From assembly GCA_963942565.1 (NCBI GenBank), contig OZ012687.1, forward strand, positions 3,049,547-3,113,546: 64,000 nt of DNA, written 5' to 3'. The position numbers and the translations under genes were made by a program. The notes under the pieces were generated by a model. That model saw only the letters and a list, made by a program, of their open reading frames with translations. It did not search any database and had not been told where the DNA came from. This document shows, in pieces, positions 33,005 to 42,446 of the stretch. Origin of the DNA: Maea johnstoni. Lineage: Eukaryota; Annelida; Polychaeta; Spionida; Magelonidae. How positions within the stretch are numbered: the first letter of the stretch is position 1; each line of letters begins with the position of its first letter.

Positions 33005-35737
33005 GTAATGATAATAATAATGATAATGATTAGAGTAATTAGTTGAAGGACACAATCTTATCATAAACGGAAAAAAAACATTTATCAAACAATTTTAGTC
33101 ATATGAATTATCCATGGTTTCGAATATATATTGCAGTTTAGTTTCATAGAACTTTTCATTATTTTCGATTTGACAAATTTTAAAGACAAAGTGATCTGGA
33201 TATAGTGCAACAAACACAAATATGTGCTTACATGTATTGCAGGGCCTGGTACCATCCTGTTTGCAGTAAGAATCGGTCTTGGCGCACCATCTCCAGCCAC
33301 GCAGTGGGGTCGAGAACAGTCGGTGATATTGAGGGGACAGTTGTGGCAGGCCTTACTCATAGTATGGTACAACTCCAGGACGAATGCATATCGACAGGTC
33401 ATTGGTGGGGCTCCATCTTTACATTTGCGGATGCACGGATGTGATTTATAATCTAAAAAAATAATATCATATGAAATAGACTTCGCAAACACACACACAC
33501 ATATATATGTCTATCTACATATTCTCCCAGCAGGACTCTTTTGCTGATATGCATACTGCTCAACCTCAGGGACGCTTTCCCTCAAACAGATTTAATTGGG
33601 ATCAAATAAATGATCTGCAGAATTAGTGACATATGTGATTGATAAATGTGCGTTTAGCCAATAATATAGATGTATGGCGTAGGATTGAGGCTCCCAGTGT
33701 GGTTCAGAAATGATTGACAGATGGTGTTCACATTCTGTTTCGTGACAATATCTCACCCCCCTCGTTTTACTGGGAAATTATTCAGTATTTTGTAAAAAGG
33801 AAAACGACTTCTAGTTGAATGAGATCAGAGTTCTGTGTGCTACAAATCCACGTCCATGCTGTGTGTCGCCTATCAAATGTGTTCCTAAAAACCTTTGTAG
33901 TCTTAATAACTTTATGGAGGCACCACACCTTCAACAAGAGAGTATTATCACAGTTGCAGAGCAAGTTCAAGCAGGTGACGAATTGGTCACATTTGACTTA
34001 AGAAGCTGATTTTTTATATTTCCGTGTACGTGAATTTTCAGAAATTCCTTGGCTTTCAGTTTCAGGGTCAATTTTATGTTTGGTGTGTACTGCCATTTGG
34101 CCTCAGCAGTAGCCCATATTTTTCAACAAAGTTATCCGTCCAGTGGTGTGTTTTGTCAGGATCCAAGGTATTAAGCTGTGTGTATTTGTTGATGACGGAC
34201 TGGTCTTTGCTAAACCATGCTGTATTAATTGTTGACCATTGAGATTTTGTCTTAGACACCGTTGTTGATCTAGGTTTTTTGAGTAATTATGATAACTCTT
34301 ATTTAGAACCTTCCCCCAGGAGAGAGTGCATTGGTTTTATTATAGCCTCTATGGTCCCTGGTAATAGTCCTTGGTTGTATATACCCAAGAATAAGGCTGT
34401 AATGCTAAAAACAGACATTAGAAGGGGTTTGACACTGGGTTGCATCCATGTGAGGTAGTTGGCTAAGGTGGTCAACAACTGCTAGTGACGTAGATTTGCT
34501 AAATCCATACCTCACACCCATAAGTTATTACTGGAATTACAATAGCCCTGAAATTTGGAATGGAAACAGCCATATAATTAATGCCCTTTTCATGTAGACC
34601 TATACAGACTACTGCATTTATAGCATGCCTTCCCTTCTGAAGTCTATCCTCCACCCGTGGTTTATAATCTCCAAACAAACATGCATTGACTCCTACATGG
34701 TCATAACAGACCTCTTTCTTAACCCTTTCCTGGCCAAATTAAAAAACTATTTTCCTTGTTTTCTTTTGCTGGTAATTTTTCTTGCCATATACCATTATGG
34801 TATCTTCATTTACAGGAGTATTCATATGCTGTGTCTAGTATCATATCCATCTTGCATCAACTGAGTGTATAAGCCAACATGTGTCTGAATAGCCGACTGG
34901 GTTAGTGTGAATTTGATTTATCATGTACCCAAGGCCAGAGGTTTCCATTTTTTTAGAAGAGGAGCAATACAGCCTGTGTACTTTAAGCGGAAGAAGAAAC
35001 CTCTCCGATAAATCCCACAATACACACAATACCAGGAAGAGTATAAATCATTTATCCTGACTCTACAGGCAAAATTCTTATAACGTAGTTATAGTTAACG
35101 TCAGGCCTTACCATCTATACCCATTTTATGTAGTCGGTAGATGAGGCCATTGGTCCACACAGTATCAAAGACCTTGGCGACAGCAAAATATGACATTAAG
35201 ACCCATCTTACGACTGTTCAGACTGGTGGCAACCATTTCCTAGAGAGTATAAGCCATATGCAAACAGGGGAAAACTTATGACAAGCCCCATTGAGAGGAC
35301 TAAAATATAGGTTCCCTTAGCCACCAGGGTTCGATTCTTTCCGACATCGGGATTTGAAATACCTTGTTTAGGTTGGTAAACAAGGTTATTCCCTGGTAGA
35401 TATTCGGGTCCGATGGGCAATAAATCTTCCCTCTGTTCAGAGTGACCTAAAATAACACTTGCTTAAAATGCAGATGATAGCTGAAGGACCTGAATGTGAA
35501 ACCTACGCACATAAACATTATCATGCTTTAAATGACTAAAATAAAGGATTTGTTATTGCATATGAAGTAATTAGGAGTCTACAATAGATACAACAATCTT
35601 ATCATTATTTGCGCATTTCAATTCATGAGACGATTTTCCACAGCCATTCATGTTTACCTACCTTGAATATTTTTCAAATCTACCTGTGCTGCTGTAATAC
35701 TTATTAAAGTCAGTACAAGACCGCAAAGCTTGGCCAT
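20599..35737 (-). CDS. Laccase-like multicopper oxidase gene B (complete, 9 exons)
   Basis: Exons 35662-35737, 33232-33452, 32352-32518, 29912-30165, 25934-26349, 25315-25608, 22647-22838, 21185-21332, 20599-20834; total 2004 nt, 667 residues plus stop, all GT-AG, frame kept throughout. Order: signal peptide, Cys-rich block, cupredoxin 1 with SIHWHGLHQ and THYWHAHN, cupredoxin 2, cupredoxin 3 with [10 protein letters not shown] and [15 protein letters not shown]. All copper ligands of the four segments are present; the residue at the type 1 axial position is Met. A Pro-rich linker and a hydrophobic tail ([14 protein letters not shown]) close the protein, suggesting GPI or membrane attachment at the cell surface. 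Family role: oxidation of phenolic substrates with O2 reduced to water; actual substrate unknown. A LINE sits in its 3' UTR and a second first exon lies upstream (41685-41760). Confidence 0.95.
20835..21184. other. Gene B intron 8
   Basis: Short intron; homologous to gene C intron 8. Nothing else seen. Confidence 0.7.
21185..21332 (-). CDS. Gene B exon 8
   Basis: 148 nt. Encodes [20 protein letters not shown] and [14 protein letters not shown], the cupredoxin 3 stretch before the last copper segment. N-glycosylation sequon NLT present. Confidence 0.94.
21581..21671. repeat. (GA)n microsatellite, gene B intron 7
   Basis: About 45 GA units. Gene C intron 7 has a (GA)n tract at the matching place (62584-62641). 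Confidence 0.97.
22247..22345. mobile_element. Pogo-like MITE fragment
   Basis: Starts CAGTGAAACCCCTC after TA and is homologous to 62893-63053 in the same intron of gene C, so it predates the B/C duplication. The right end is missing here. Confidence 0.6.
22355..22535 (+). mobile_element. SINE S1 relic, gene B intron 7
   Basis: Shares TAAGTTGCCAGTG, GACTTTACCTACA and the tail GAAAAAGTGACAAAAAAC with the copy in gene C intron 7, and the tail with 10830-10862. Confidence 0.6.
22647..22838 (-). CDS. Gene B exon 7 (copper segment 3)
   Basis: 192 nt, phase 0 at both ends. Encodes [23 protein letters not shown] and [14 protein letters not shown], the HxxHxH copper segment. Donor AGG/GTAAGT. Confidence 0.95.
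22839..25314. other. Gene B intron 6
   Basis: Contains an L1-like relic over roughly 23160-24560. Around 24600-24850 it is homologous to the start of gene A intron 6 (about 130-400). Confidence 0.6.
23160..24560 (-). mobile_element. L1/Tx1-like LINE relic, gene B intron 6
   Basis: Minus-strand translation near 24190-24390 gives [15 protein letters not shown] followed by a decayed QNADN in place of the YADD box; the order matches L1/Tx1 reverse transcriptase. A minus ORF at 23209-23472 may be the C-terminal remnant. Strongly decayed; extent approximate. Confidence 0.5.
25315..25608 (-). CDS. Gene B exon 6
   Basis: 294 nt, phase 0. Encodes [16 protein letters not shown] and [14 protein letters not shown]; near-identical to gene A exon 6. 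Confidence 0.94.
25683..25855. repeat. (CTA)n microsatellite, gene B intron 5
   Basis: Some 50 CTA-type units with GAATACTAC variants; lies in a short intron next to exon 5, at the same place as in gene A. Confidence 0.95.
25934..26349 (-). CDS. Gene B exon 5 (middle cupredoxin domain)
   Basis: 416 nt. Encodes [29 protein letters not shown] and [12 protein letters not shown]. The in-frame open reading through the following (CTA)n intron tract is not coding. Confidence 0.95.
26350..29911. other. Gene B intron 4
   Basis: No gene recognised. Parts (about 27560-28230, 28550-28700) are alignable by eye with gene A intron 4; shared words include AGCAAAAGTAGCAAATCATT and TTCTGTCACGGTAT. Confidence 0.6.
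29912..30165 (-). CDS. Gene B exon 4 (copper segment 2)
   Basis: 254 nt. Encodes [19 protein letters not shown] and [13 protein letters not shown]. Same ATG/GTAGGT donor choice as gene A. Confidence 0.94.
30166..32351. other. Gene B intron 3
   Basis: A (CA)n(TA)n tract at its start; the rest (30310-32340) holds no feature I recognise. Minus ORFs at 31742-32117 are short and lack known motifs. Confidence 0.55.
30232..30307. repeat. Compound (CA)n(TA)n microsatellite
   Basis: Short CA stretch followed by about 29 TA units. Confidence 0.96.
32352..32518 (-). CDS. Gene B exon 3 (copper segment 1)
   Basis: 167 nt. Encodes [34 protein letters not shown] and TQCPI. Confidence 0.95.
32550..32634 (-). 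pseudogene. Partial exon-3 copy inside gene B intron 2
   Basis: Plus-strand words TATAGAGGTACCCTCTAATC and CAGTCAT.CGATT match exon 3, and the sequence to the right (AAAGTAAAGGCATATTAAG, ATCACCACAAGTA) matches intron 2 of gene A rather than of gene B. The middle of the exon is missing and no intact splice frame remains. Confidence 0.75.
32923..33035. repeat. (AAT)n microsatellite, gene B intron 2
   Basis: AAT repeat with AAC and GAT variants, at the same place as 6340-6575 in gene A. Confidence 0.95.
33232..33452 (-). CDS. Gene B exon 2 (Cys-rich block)
   Basis: 221 nt. Encodes [36 protein letters not shown] and [10 protein letters not shown]. Confidence 0.95.
33815..34260 (+). mobile_element. 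DIRS-like retrotransposon relic (RT region)
   Basis: Short plus-strand stretches resemble the reverse transcriptase of DIRS-type (tyrosine-recombinase) elements: a [10 protein letters not shown]-like segment and KFLGF, then [16 protein letters not shown]. Broken in several places; an old fossil fragment. Confidence 0.65.
34480..35220 (-). mobile_element. APE-type LINE relic, gene B intron 1
   Basis: Minus-strand translation near 35105-35200 gives [20 protein letters not shown] then MGIDGKA, the conserved FDTVW block of reverse transcriptase. Surroundings are decayed; limits approximate. Confidence 0.6.
35662..35737 (-). CDS. Gene B exon 1 (start codon, signal peptide)
   Basis: 76 nt. ATG at 35737-35735; leader [18 protein letters not shown]; donor CAAG/GTAGGT. 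Confidence 0.9.
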
Positions 35738-35798
35738 CGCTGAAACCTGTCTTTCCCCTTTACCGTGCAGTACACTATGTTGATGAAAATGAACTGTG

Positions 35799-35805
35799 TT
35801 ATATC
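35799..35805 (-). promoter_or_regulatory. Candidate TATA box of gene B
   Basis: GATATAA on the minus strand, about 60 bases above the ATG, at the same place as TATATAA of gene A. Flanking sequence GGTTACC(G/A)GG is shared with A. Confidence 0.5.
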
Positions 35806-35904
35806 CTCGGTAACCCACAATAAGAGGATGCCTTCTTTCATTTAAATAATAATACCACGTAAATGCAACGCTGAGTTCTTAAGAATAGTCATTTTACAGG
35901 GCCC

Positions 35905-36560
35905 CGCAATAAAAATCACCGACCTTATCAGGAAAGCTATTTCAGCACGAGCTTACACTTTAGGCAACTGTTTTGTGGCTACAGGTATATAGTAAGTTAT
36001 GCGATATTACATCTAGATATTTGTAAAAATGTGAAATGCTGCAATATTCAAAACATTCCAAGAATTTCGAATGTTATCAGGTAAATTTAATAACATTTTA
36101 CCTTGAAGAAGATTTTGAAGTTGTTTATTCTAAATTGAATAGTTTAGAAATAACAAGTAAAATGGTCTGACATCACGTTTCAATCATCTATGCCATTACG
36201 GCTTTAAAGTTCCTTTGGATATAAGATGGTTTTGACAATACCTTGGGAAATGAAAAATAATAAATAAACTAGTTGAATGTGAATTGTTAGTACTGTTCTG
36301 ATAATATTTTTCTATCAAATATTTTCCAAGTTATGCTTTTGCCTGTAAGATATTATCAAAATTGAAAGACTGCTTTTAGTGCTGTGAGTATCAATGGTTT
36401 AAGGTTATGTCTGAAGCAATTCGCCGGTCGTTTACCTGTCGATACGCTCCTATGCACTTGTACTGAATAGTTCTTTTTTTCCCTATGTTGCACACCAAGA
36501 AGGCCCTGCATTGAAAATCACTGACCTTATCAGGTAGCTATTCCAGGATGAACTGGCACT
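35905..36560 (-). promoter_or_regulatory. Recurrent upstream units of gene B
   Basis: Plus-strand reading AAAATCACCGACCTTATCAG at about 35911 and AAAATCACTGACCTTATCAG at about 36514; the second belongs to a longer unit of about 270 bp (36285-36560) repeated at 41970-42243 and 42870-43170. Confidence 0.5.
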
Positions 36561-36564
36561 TTAA

Positions 36565-36946
36565 GGTGATCTGTACCATTGAGACCGAGTTAAAAGCCCC
36601 ACCCCAAAACAAACGTCACAGCAGCATTACCATATAACAAATTGTATCTCCAGTATTTTTTAAATGTTATCAGGTAGTGAATATCATAGCCAATTGTACT
36701 TGGCAGTCATCTGTATTGCCCTGCAGTGACCAACACCTGTGTAAATAGTGAGATTATGTCATATGAGTGAAAAGTTGTACATATTGAAATGAAATAGAAT
36801 ATGGTTTGACATAGGACGGTTGACTATGATATTCTCTGCATGATAACACTCAGGAATCTGGAGATACACCTTGTAATATGATTATGCTGATGTAAGGTAT
36901 GTTTTGGCATGGGAATTTCAAAAAGGTTTCAATTGTACTGATCACC
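36565..36946. mobile_element. Foldback MITE with TTAA target duplication (382 bp)
   Basis: Ends GGTGATCTGTACCATTGA and its inverse TCAATTGTACTGATCACC, flanked by TTAA at 36561-36564 and 36947-36950. Inverted arms extend inward some 150 bp (AGATTATGTCATATGAGTGA side). The flanking upstream unit reads uninterrupted at 35960 and 42240, giving empty sites. TTAA targets are typical of piggyBac-type elements; no transposase present. Confidence 0.85.
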
Positions 36947-37041
36947 TTAAGTGACTTCTTTAGGCTACAGCTATGTAGTGAGTTATGTGACAGCTGAATC
37001 AACCTGATTGCAGCAATCGTACCATTAAGGCCTTAATGACT

Positions 37042-37170
37042 GTTCACCAGGGCAGTATGTGTATTTAATGTGCGCCTGAAGGCATCCTGGCCAGACCGAG
37101 GGCCGAAGGCCCGAGGTCTGATCAGGATGCCTGAAGGCGCACATTTAATACACATACTGCCCTGGTGAAC
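37042..37170. repeat. 129-bp near-perfect hairpin
   Basis: GTTCACCAGGGCAGTATGTG begins the left arm and its complement CACATACTGCCCTGGTGAAC ends the right arm; the centre is GGCCGAAGGCC. A foldback or MITE core; no clear target duplication. Confidence 0.85.
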
Positions 37171-37635
37171 AATTATTCAGGTTTTTATTATTGCTTCCCT
37201 GCATAGGACGTTTCTGGTCTAATTATCAGCATCTTGTGAAATATATGGTTGACTGACCTAGTTAGCTCTTGAGGGCATTATGAGGTGACATTTAATGCCC
37301 TGCGTCACAGGGCATTATGGGGATTGAATGACCGGTCACATGGTACAATTACTGATTGCTGATTTGACAATCCAAAGCAAGCAATGATAATAAAGGTTAT
37401 TGGCCCGTTTTTACAACCATTATAAGATCATTAACGATGATTGCAACATGATTACAACAATTTGTTGTAATCACAACTTATCGCAACGGAAACTTCATGT
37501 ACACCGTTCATACCTGATAGCATAACTCAATTCAGGGCTTTAGTTTTAGAATATTTGGATTGTTTTTAAAATTCTTATTCCAATATTTGTCATATATCAA
37601 GTACGTCTAGATGCCAGTATGACCACTATCAGCAT

Positions 37636-39837
37636 ATGTGTTCAAAGAATCGCCTGGAAAAATACATTTGTATTATACAGAAAGATAACATACAATGGCT
37701 ACGCTCAAGCATGGTGTTAACACAGATGTTAACACCCCCATTGATTAGTGATCACAGTGAATCTGTTTCGGATATTCTTAACAGATACAATGTTCATCTT
37801 ACCAGCGTCCTTGACAAGCACGCACCAAAGAAAGAGAAGTCTGTTGTAGTTCGACCCCTACAACCATGGTTCATGGACGAACTACATCAGGCAAAAAATG
37901 AAAGGAGGAAAGCTGAGAGACTGTGGCGAAGGACCGGCCTTACCGTTCACAAAGAAATCTATAGGGCTGAGAAGTGCAAGTATAATACTTTGCTACTAGA
38001 CAGTAAAGCAACCTACTTCAATGAAAGAATCACAGAATGTGGTAATGACTCAAAAGCTATTTCAAAAATTATAGACGACCTTCTTTTTCGACACAAATCA
38101 ACAAAATTGCCAGCGTATAGTTCAGCTCAGGACCTCGCAAATAGATTTGCAACATTTTTCAAAGAAAAAATTGACAAAATCAGAGATAAGCTACCTGATT
38201 GCTCTGACATTGACCTGAACATACCCCAGGATAAGCCTCCCTCAACTCTAAGTTTTCTTCAAACCACAACACAGGAGGAGGTATGGAAGATCATATGTAA
38301 ATCTCCTTCGAAAAGTTGTACATTGGACCCGATACCCACTTGGATCATCAGGGATGCAAAAAATGAACTGCTTCCCACGATAACAGACATCATTAATGCT
38401 TCACTGAGGTCAAGTGAAGTACCTACATCTATGAAATCAGCTGTGGTCACCCCTCTGCTTAAAAAAGCTACCTTAGACCCTGAGATACTAAAAAACTACC
38501 GCCCTGTTAGCAACCTTTCCTTTGTATCGAAGGTCTTAGAGAGGGTTGTTGCTCAGCGACTGACAAGTTACATGACAGATAACAATCTACATGAATACCT
38601 TCAATCTGCATATAAACCCGGTCACAGCACAGAGACAGCACTGGTGAAGGTACAGAATGACATTCTTACAAGCATTGACCAGCATGGAATTGTTATACTT
38701 ATCCTTCTTGACCTAAGTGCAGCATTTGATAACATCGACCATGACGTGCTGTTTTCTAGAATGGAAAGCACTCTGGGTATAACAGGGCCAGCCCTTGAAT
38801 GGTTCCGTTCATATCTTGGTGACCGTACTCTTCGAGTTCAGATAGATGATTCATTCTCCGCATCACAGGAAATCCTATGGTCTGTACCACAAGGATCAGT
38901 GTTGGGCCCTCTGCTCTTCCTGATTTACCTCCTACCCTTAGGAATACTGATAAGAAAGCATGGTCTAGAACTCCATGCTTATGCGGATGATACACAACTC
39001 TATATCTCTATCAAACCTATCAATCAGCGTGTAGTGGACGAAGGTGTAGCTAAGTTGGAAAACTGCCTCACCGACATCTATACATGGATGTCTCAAAATA
39101 AACTGAAATTGAATGCAGACAAGACAGAGGTGCTGGTCATGGGTACCCCACAGATGCGGGCGAAAATCTCCATTCCTAGTATTACCGTAAATGGTGTAAT
39201 AGTACCAGTTCTGAATGAACCGGTCGGTAATCTGGGTGCTGTTTTTGATCCGAACATGAATATGTCTGCACATGTATCAAAAAATATCAAGTCTGCAAAT
39301 TACCACCTTAGGAACATTGGGAAAATAAGAAAATTTCTCAATACTGATACAACCAAGAGTGCCATTGTCTCACTGGTGACATCACGCCTTGACTATTGTA
39401 ATGGACTTCTCTGTGGAATCACTGATGAGCTGCTATGCAGGCTCCAGAAAGTCCAAAACAATGCTGCTAGAGTGGTCAGTGGCTCCAAAAAGTATGATCA
39501 CATTACACCAGTTCTAAAAGATCTTCACTGGCTGCCCATCAGGAAAAGGATCGAGTTCAAGATTCTGCTTTTGACTTTCAAATGCATGCAAGGAAGTGCC
39601 CCTCTATACATAAGGGAACTGTTAGTCAAACAAGCCAATACAAGGACTCTAAGATCAAACACCAAGAACTTATTACAGATACCACTCACTAATCCGAAAA
39701 GGTTTGGTGACAGAGCATCCTGTGCCTATGCACCACGCCTTTGGAATGAGCTCCCTGACAACATCAAGGCAGCTGATAGTGTGCAAAACTTCAAGAAACA
39801 GTTGAAAACATTGCTATTTCGAAAGGAGTTTAATTGA
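37636..39837 (+). CDS. L2-like LINE reverse transcriptase (733 aa, N-terminally truncated)
   Basis: Open frame with the reverse-transcriptase core: YRPVSNLSFVSKVLERVV near 290, LDLSAAFDNIDHD near 357, VPQGSVLGPLLF near 416, and the catalytic YADDTQLY near 448. C-terminal region LDYCNGLLCGI and LHWLPIRKRIEFKIL is typical of L2/CR1-type ORF2. Family ORF2 usually begins with an AP-like endonuclease of about 230 residues, of which none is seen; residues 1-40 probably are not part of the original protein. Start codon therefore arbitrary. Confidence 0.88.
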   Translation: MCSKNRLEKYICIIQKDNIQWLRSSMVLTQMLTPPLISDHSESVSDILNRYNVHLTSVLDKHAPKKEKSVVVRPLQPWFMDELHQAKNERRKAERLWRRTGLTVHKEIYRAEKCKYNTLLLDSKATYFNERITECGNDSKAISKIIDDLLFRHKSTKLPAYSSAQDLANRFATFFKEKIDKIRDKLPDCSDIDLNIPQDKPPSTLSFLQTTTQEEVWKIICKSPSKSCTLDPIPTWIIRDAKNELLPTITDIINASLRSSEVPTSMKSAVVTPLLKKATLDPEILKNYRPVSNLSFVSKVLERVVAQRLTSYMTDNNLHEYLQSAYKPGHSTETALVKVQNDILTSIDQHGIVILILLDLSAAFDNIDHDVLFSRMESTLGITGPALEWFRSYLGDRTLRVQIDDSFSASQEILWSVPQGSVLGPLLFLIYLLPLGILIRKHGLELHAYADDTQLYISIKPINQRVVDEGVAKLENCLTDIYTWMSQNKLKLNADKTEVLVMGTPQMRAKISIPSITVNGVIVPVLNEPVGNLGAVFDPNMNMSAHVSKNIKSANYHLRNIGKIRKFLNTDTTKSAIVSLVTSRLDYCNGLLCGITDELLCRLQKVQNNAARVVSGSKKYDHITPVLKDLHWLPIRKRIEFKILLLTFKCMQGSAPLYIRELLVKQANTRTLRSNTKNLLQIPLTNPKRFGDRASCAYAPRLWNELPDNIKAADSVQNFKKQLKTLLFRKEFN

Positions 39838-39937
39838 CTATATGGACCATGACAACTGTCCAATGACTCTAAAGCGCTTTTAAACATTATAGGTGGAAAA
39901 GGCGCTATATCAAATATCAATTATTATTATTATTATT
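37636..39937 (+). mobile_element. 5'-truncated L2-like LINE
   Basis: ORF plus a 3' end GGCGCTATATCAAATATCAA followed by (TTA)n, the hallmark tail of L2/CR1-group elements. The endonuclease is absent, so the copy is 5'-truncated. The reverse-transcriptase frame is open, which suggests fairly recent insertion between the two first exons of gene B. Confidence 0.88.
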
Positions 39938-40662
39938 GGTAACACGCTACTTGAAATGATTTGCATATGTTGAGGTATAGCACACATATATCCAATAATA
40001 TGTGTTTCATCACAAGATGTAACAGGAAATGTTAGTGTTGATCAGTGAAAGGTGTTTAAGAGAGCTGCGGATGGTTCTCATATACCTTCTGGACATCTTA
40101 ATAGTAGCGGCTTAGGTGTTAACATTATCCTGACTTCAAGTTCCATGTTAGTGTACGGTACCATCCTCAGCCACTGCACGTAATCAAAAAGGTAATGATA
40201 ATAATGAAAATGAGTATAAGCTATAGAATGTAAATGATTAAAACAAGAAAAATGAAATTAATGATAACTTTTATTTCAAGTTTGTATTATGATTAAATAT
40301 TTGATATGAATGATATGCGTCTATAAATTGAAAGCGTCCAATAGTTGAATACAACCTTCACCTCATGTTGCTGTTCTTCACTATGACAAGCATTGTTTGA
40401 TCACTGTTACACATGCTAAGACATGTCCATGAGTACGATATTATTTTGAGGCTTGGTACTTTTCTTTTAATCCTATCATTGCACCTAATGGGTTTGACAT
40501 TACATTGTAAGCAGGAGAGGATATATGTTGTTGATTCCTAGTACAATAAAAATATTCTTGTTATTTAAACTGATTGTAGTTCTTTTCTTTGAACCAGTTT
40601 TGATATTGAAGTCATAACAGTTTGACCAGTTGCACCTGTATAGAACATGTTCAATTGACTCA
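39938..40662. other. Stretch without recognised gene
   Basis: AT-rich; nothing recognised. Confidence 0.5.
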
Positions 40663-40737
40663 ACCTCTTCAATACGGAAAGAGCAATATGTCAGAAAAAG
40701 TGACGAAAAATAGAAGTTCCAAAAACCAAATTAAAAC
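40663..40737 (+). repeat. SINE S1 tail fragment
   Basis: CAGAAAAAGTGACGAAAAAT and following TTCCAAA match the tails of the S1 copies near 10860, 22530 and 63290. It directly abuts the L1-like relic. Confidence 0.5.
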
Positions 40738-41430
40738 ATAACTGTCATACACATGTTGGCCTATTATAAGCTCTTTTTTATGAATAGTTACAAACTCACT
40801 TTCTCCATCATTTCCGACTGCTAAACTCATTTCTCTACAAAGAACAAGGGGATATTGCATCTCTTTGTCAGCATCCCGTCCCCACAGGAAATAATCGAAT
40901 ACTAGTAAGCGTCCATTCAGTTTGATAGATATTTGGATTTTCCCTTGATGTTTCGATCCATGTTTAGTCCAAAATTGAAAGCAGCTAGAACCTCTGAGAT
41001 AAAGCGCCAGGATAAGCTGTTCAATGCTTTTGTATAATCAACGAATAAAATAAGACCTGAACATTTATAGCATGACATTGCAAGTTCCTTTTTATAACCC
41101 ACCAGTAAAAGGAGACCTGAGAATTCTTGGTAATCCACCTCAAGTACAGTGTCCATCACTAACCTAGCATTATCAGTTATAGATCTATTTGTCGTGAAAC
41201 CTTTCTCGCCCTGGTTTATGAGCTTTGGCAAGATGACTCTAAGACTATTAGTGATAGGCAAAGAGAGAAGTAATTGGACCAATGGTCTTCGGAGCCGAGT
41301 CATACAAATGTATTATGGACTCATACAAATAAGGTTGCCTCGAGGTCAAACTTGGGAGTCATAAGAAATGGAAAACGTGGGTTGAGAAAAATCACTCCCT
41401 AAAGACGAGGGGGATGGGGAGGCTGTGCTG
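40738..41430 (-). mobile_element. L1/Tx1-like LINE relic upstream of gene B
   Basis: Minus-strand reading INQGEKGFTTNRSITDNARL and LILFVDYTKALNSLSWRF match the QxGFxxxRxIxDN and (F/L)DxxKAFDSLxW blocks of L1/Tx1 reverse transcriptase. Paralogous to 11671-12312 (shared GGGGAGGCTGTGCTGTAACA). Several frame breaks. Confidence 0.75.
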
Positions 41431-41684
41431 TAACATTTTTAGAAAATACCGTAAAAAATAGTATAAGCAAAGAGATCTTCCTGACTGAATTTGGGTATTC
41501 TCCAACGGTTATATTGTGATTAGTAATATTATTGATAATACAGACTGCATTCTGTTATCAAAATAGGGGTCTTTCAATAGAGGTCAATGAACTGTTTAGA
41601 TAATGATAGACATATTTATGAAGCAGGAGTTTTACATATTTTGATTCATGAGACCATTCTACACAGCCATGTTTGTTTACGTAC

Positions 41685-41760
41685 CTTGAATATGTTTCAA
41701 GTCTATCTGTGCTGCTGTGAAACTCAAAAAAGTCAGAATAAAACCCCGAAGCCTGGCCAT
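41685..41760 (-). CDS. Second, intact copy of laccase exon 1 (B')
   Basis: 76 bp like the other first exons. ATG at 41760-41758, leader MARLRGFILTFLSFTAAQ, end IDLKHIQ, donor CAAG/GTACGT. It is open, in phase 1 and could splice to gene B exon 2 as an alternative first exon with a different signal peptide. Against use: the TATA-like box present above exons A and B is not seen here (GTAGTATTC instead). It resembles gene A exon 1 more than gene B exon 1. Either an alternative promoter exon or a relic. Confidence 0.6.
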
Positions 41761-41969
41761 CGCTGAAACCTACTGTTTCCACTCCACCTTTCGCTATGCT
41801 CTGTAGCTAGAATACTACCACATGGAACGCTGAGTTGCTCAGAATGGGCAGTTTCTCTTTTTATGTCACTACTTTTAAATCATTTAACCAATAGGTGTTT
41901 CAATATAAGATGGTTTTGTCAATAACCTTGAAATGAAAATGGTCTACGTTGGGTTGAATAAGACTTATT

Positions 41970-42243
41970 GGTAGTGTTCTATATAATATTTCTCTGTCAG
42001 ATATTTTGCAAACTATGCTTTTGCATGCAAGATGTTATCAGAATTATACGGCTTCTTTTGACATCTCCGAGCATCAATGCGTTAAGGTTATGGCTGAAGG
42101 CATTATGTTGTACATGTAGTTAATATGCAAGGCGTGCAACTAGTATTGGATAGTCCTTTTTTCATAAATGTTGAACATCCTGCATTGAAAATCACTGACC
42201 TTAATGGGGAAGATATTCCAGGTCGAACTAACACTTTAAGTTA
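41970..42243 (-). promoter_or_regulatory. Upstream unit, copy at exon B' (1)
   Basis: Shares ATGTTATCA, GGTTAAGGTTATGGCTGAA and CACTGACCTTA.TGGG words with 42870-43170, and AAAATCACTGACCTTA with 36514. Ends ACACTTTAAG. Confidence 0.5.
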
Positions 42244-42446
42244 ATACTGTTTTTCGGCTATACTATTTAGTAAGTTGTCTGACACTATTAGTAGATATTT
42301 GTTCAAAGTACAAAATACACATTGCCAGGAAACCTCGTAGTAGTATGAGTATCATAGTAAATCACAATCACCATGTAGGAGCTTTTTAAGTTGTCTGTTG
42401 AAAATCGTTACTTGATGATAAGAATTTGAGATAACATGGGAAATAG

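Larger units (their letters stand above)
32519..33231. other. Gene B intron 2
   Basis: Contains a duplicated exon-3 fragment (32550-32634) and an (AAT)n tract. Confidence 0.7.
33453..35661. other. Gene B intron 1
   Basis: Holds a DIRS-like reverse-transcriptase relic and a LINE relic, listed separately. Confidence 0.65.
35738..37635. other. Proximal upstream region of gene B
   Basis: No gene. Upstream units at 35905-35965 and 36285-36560, a TTAA-flanked foldback MITE (36565-36946), a 129-bp hairpin (37042-37170) and smaller palindromes near 37270-37320 and 37450-37475. Confidence 0.65.
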
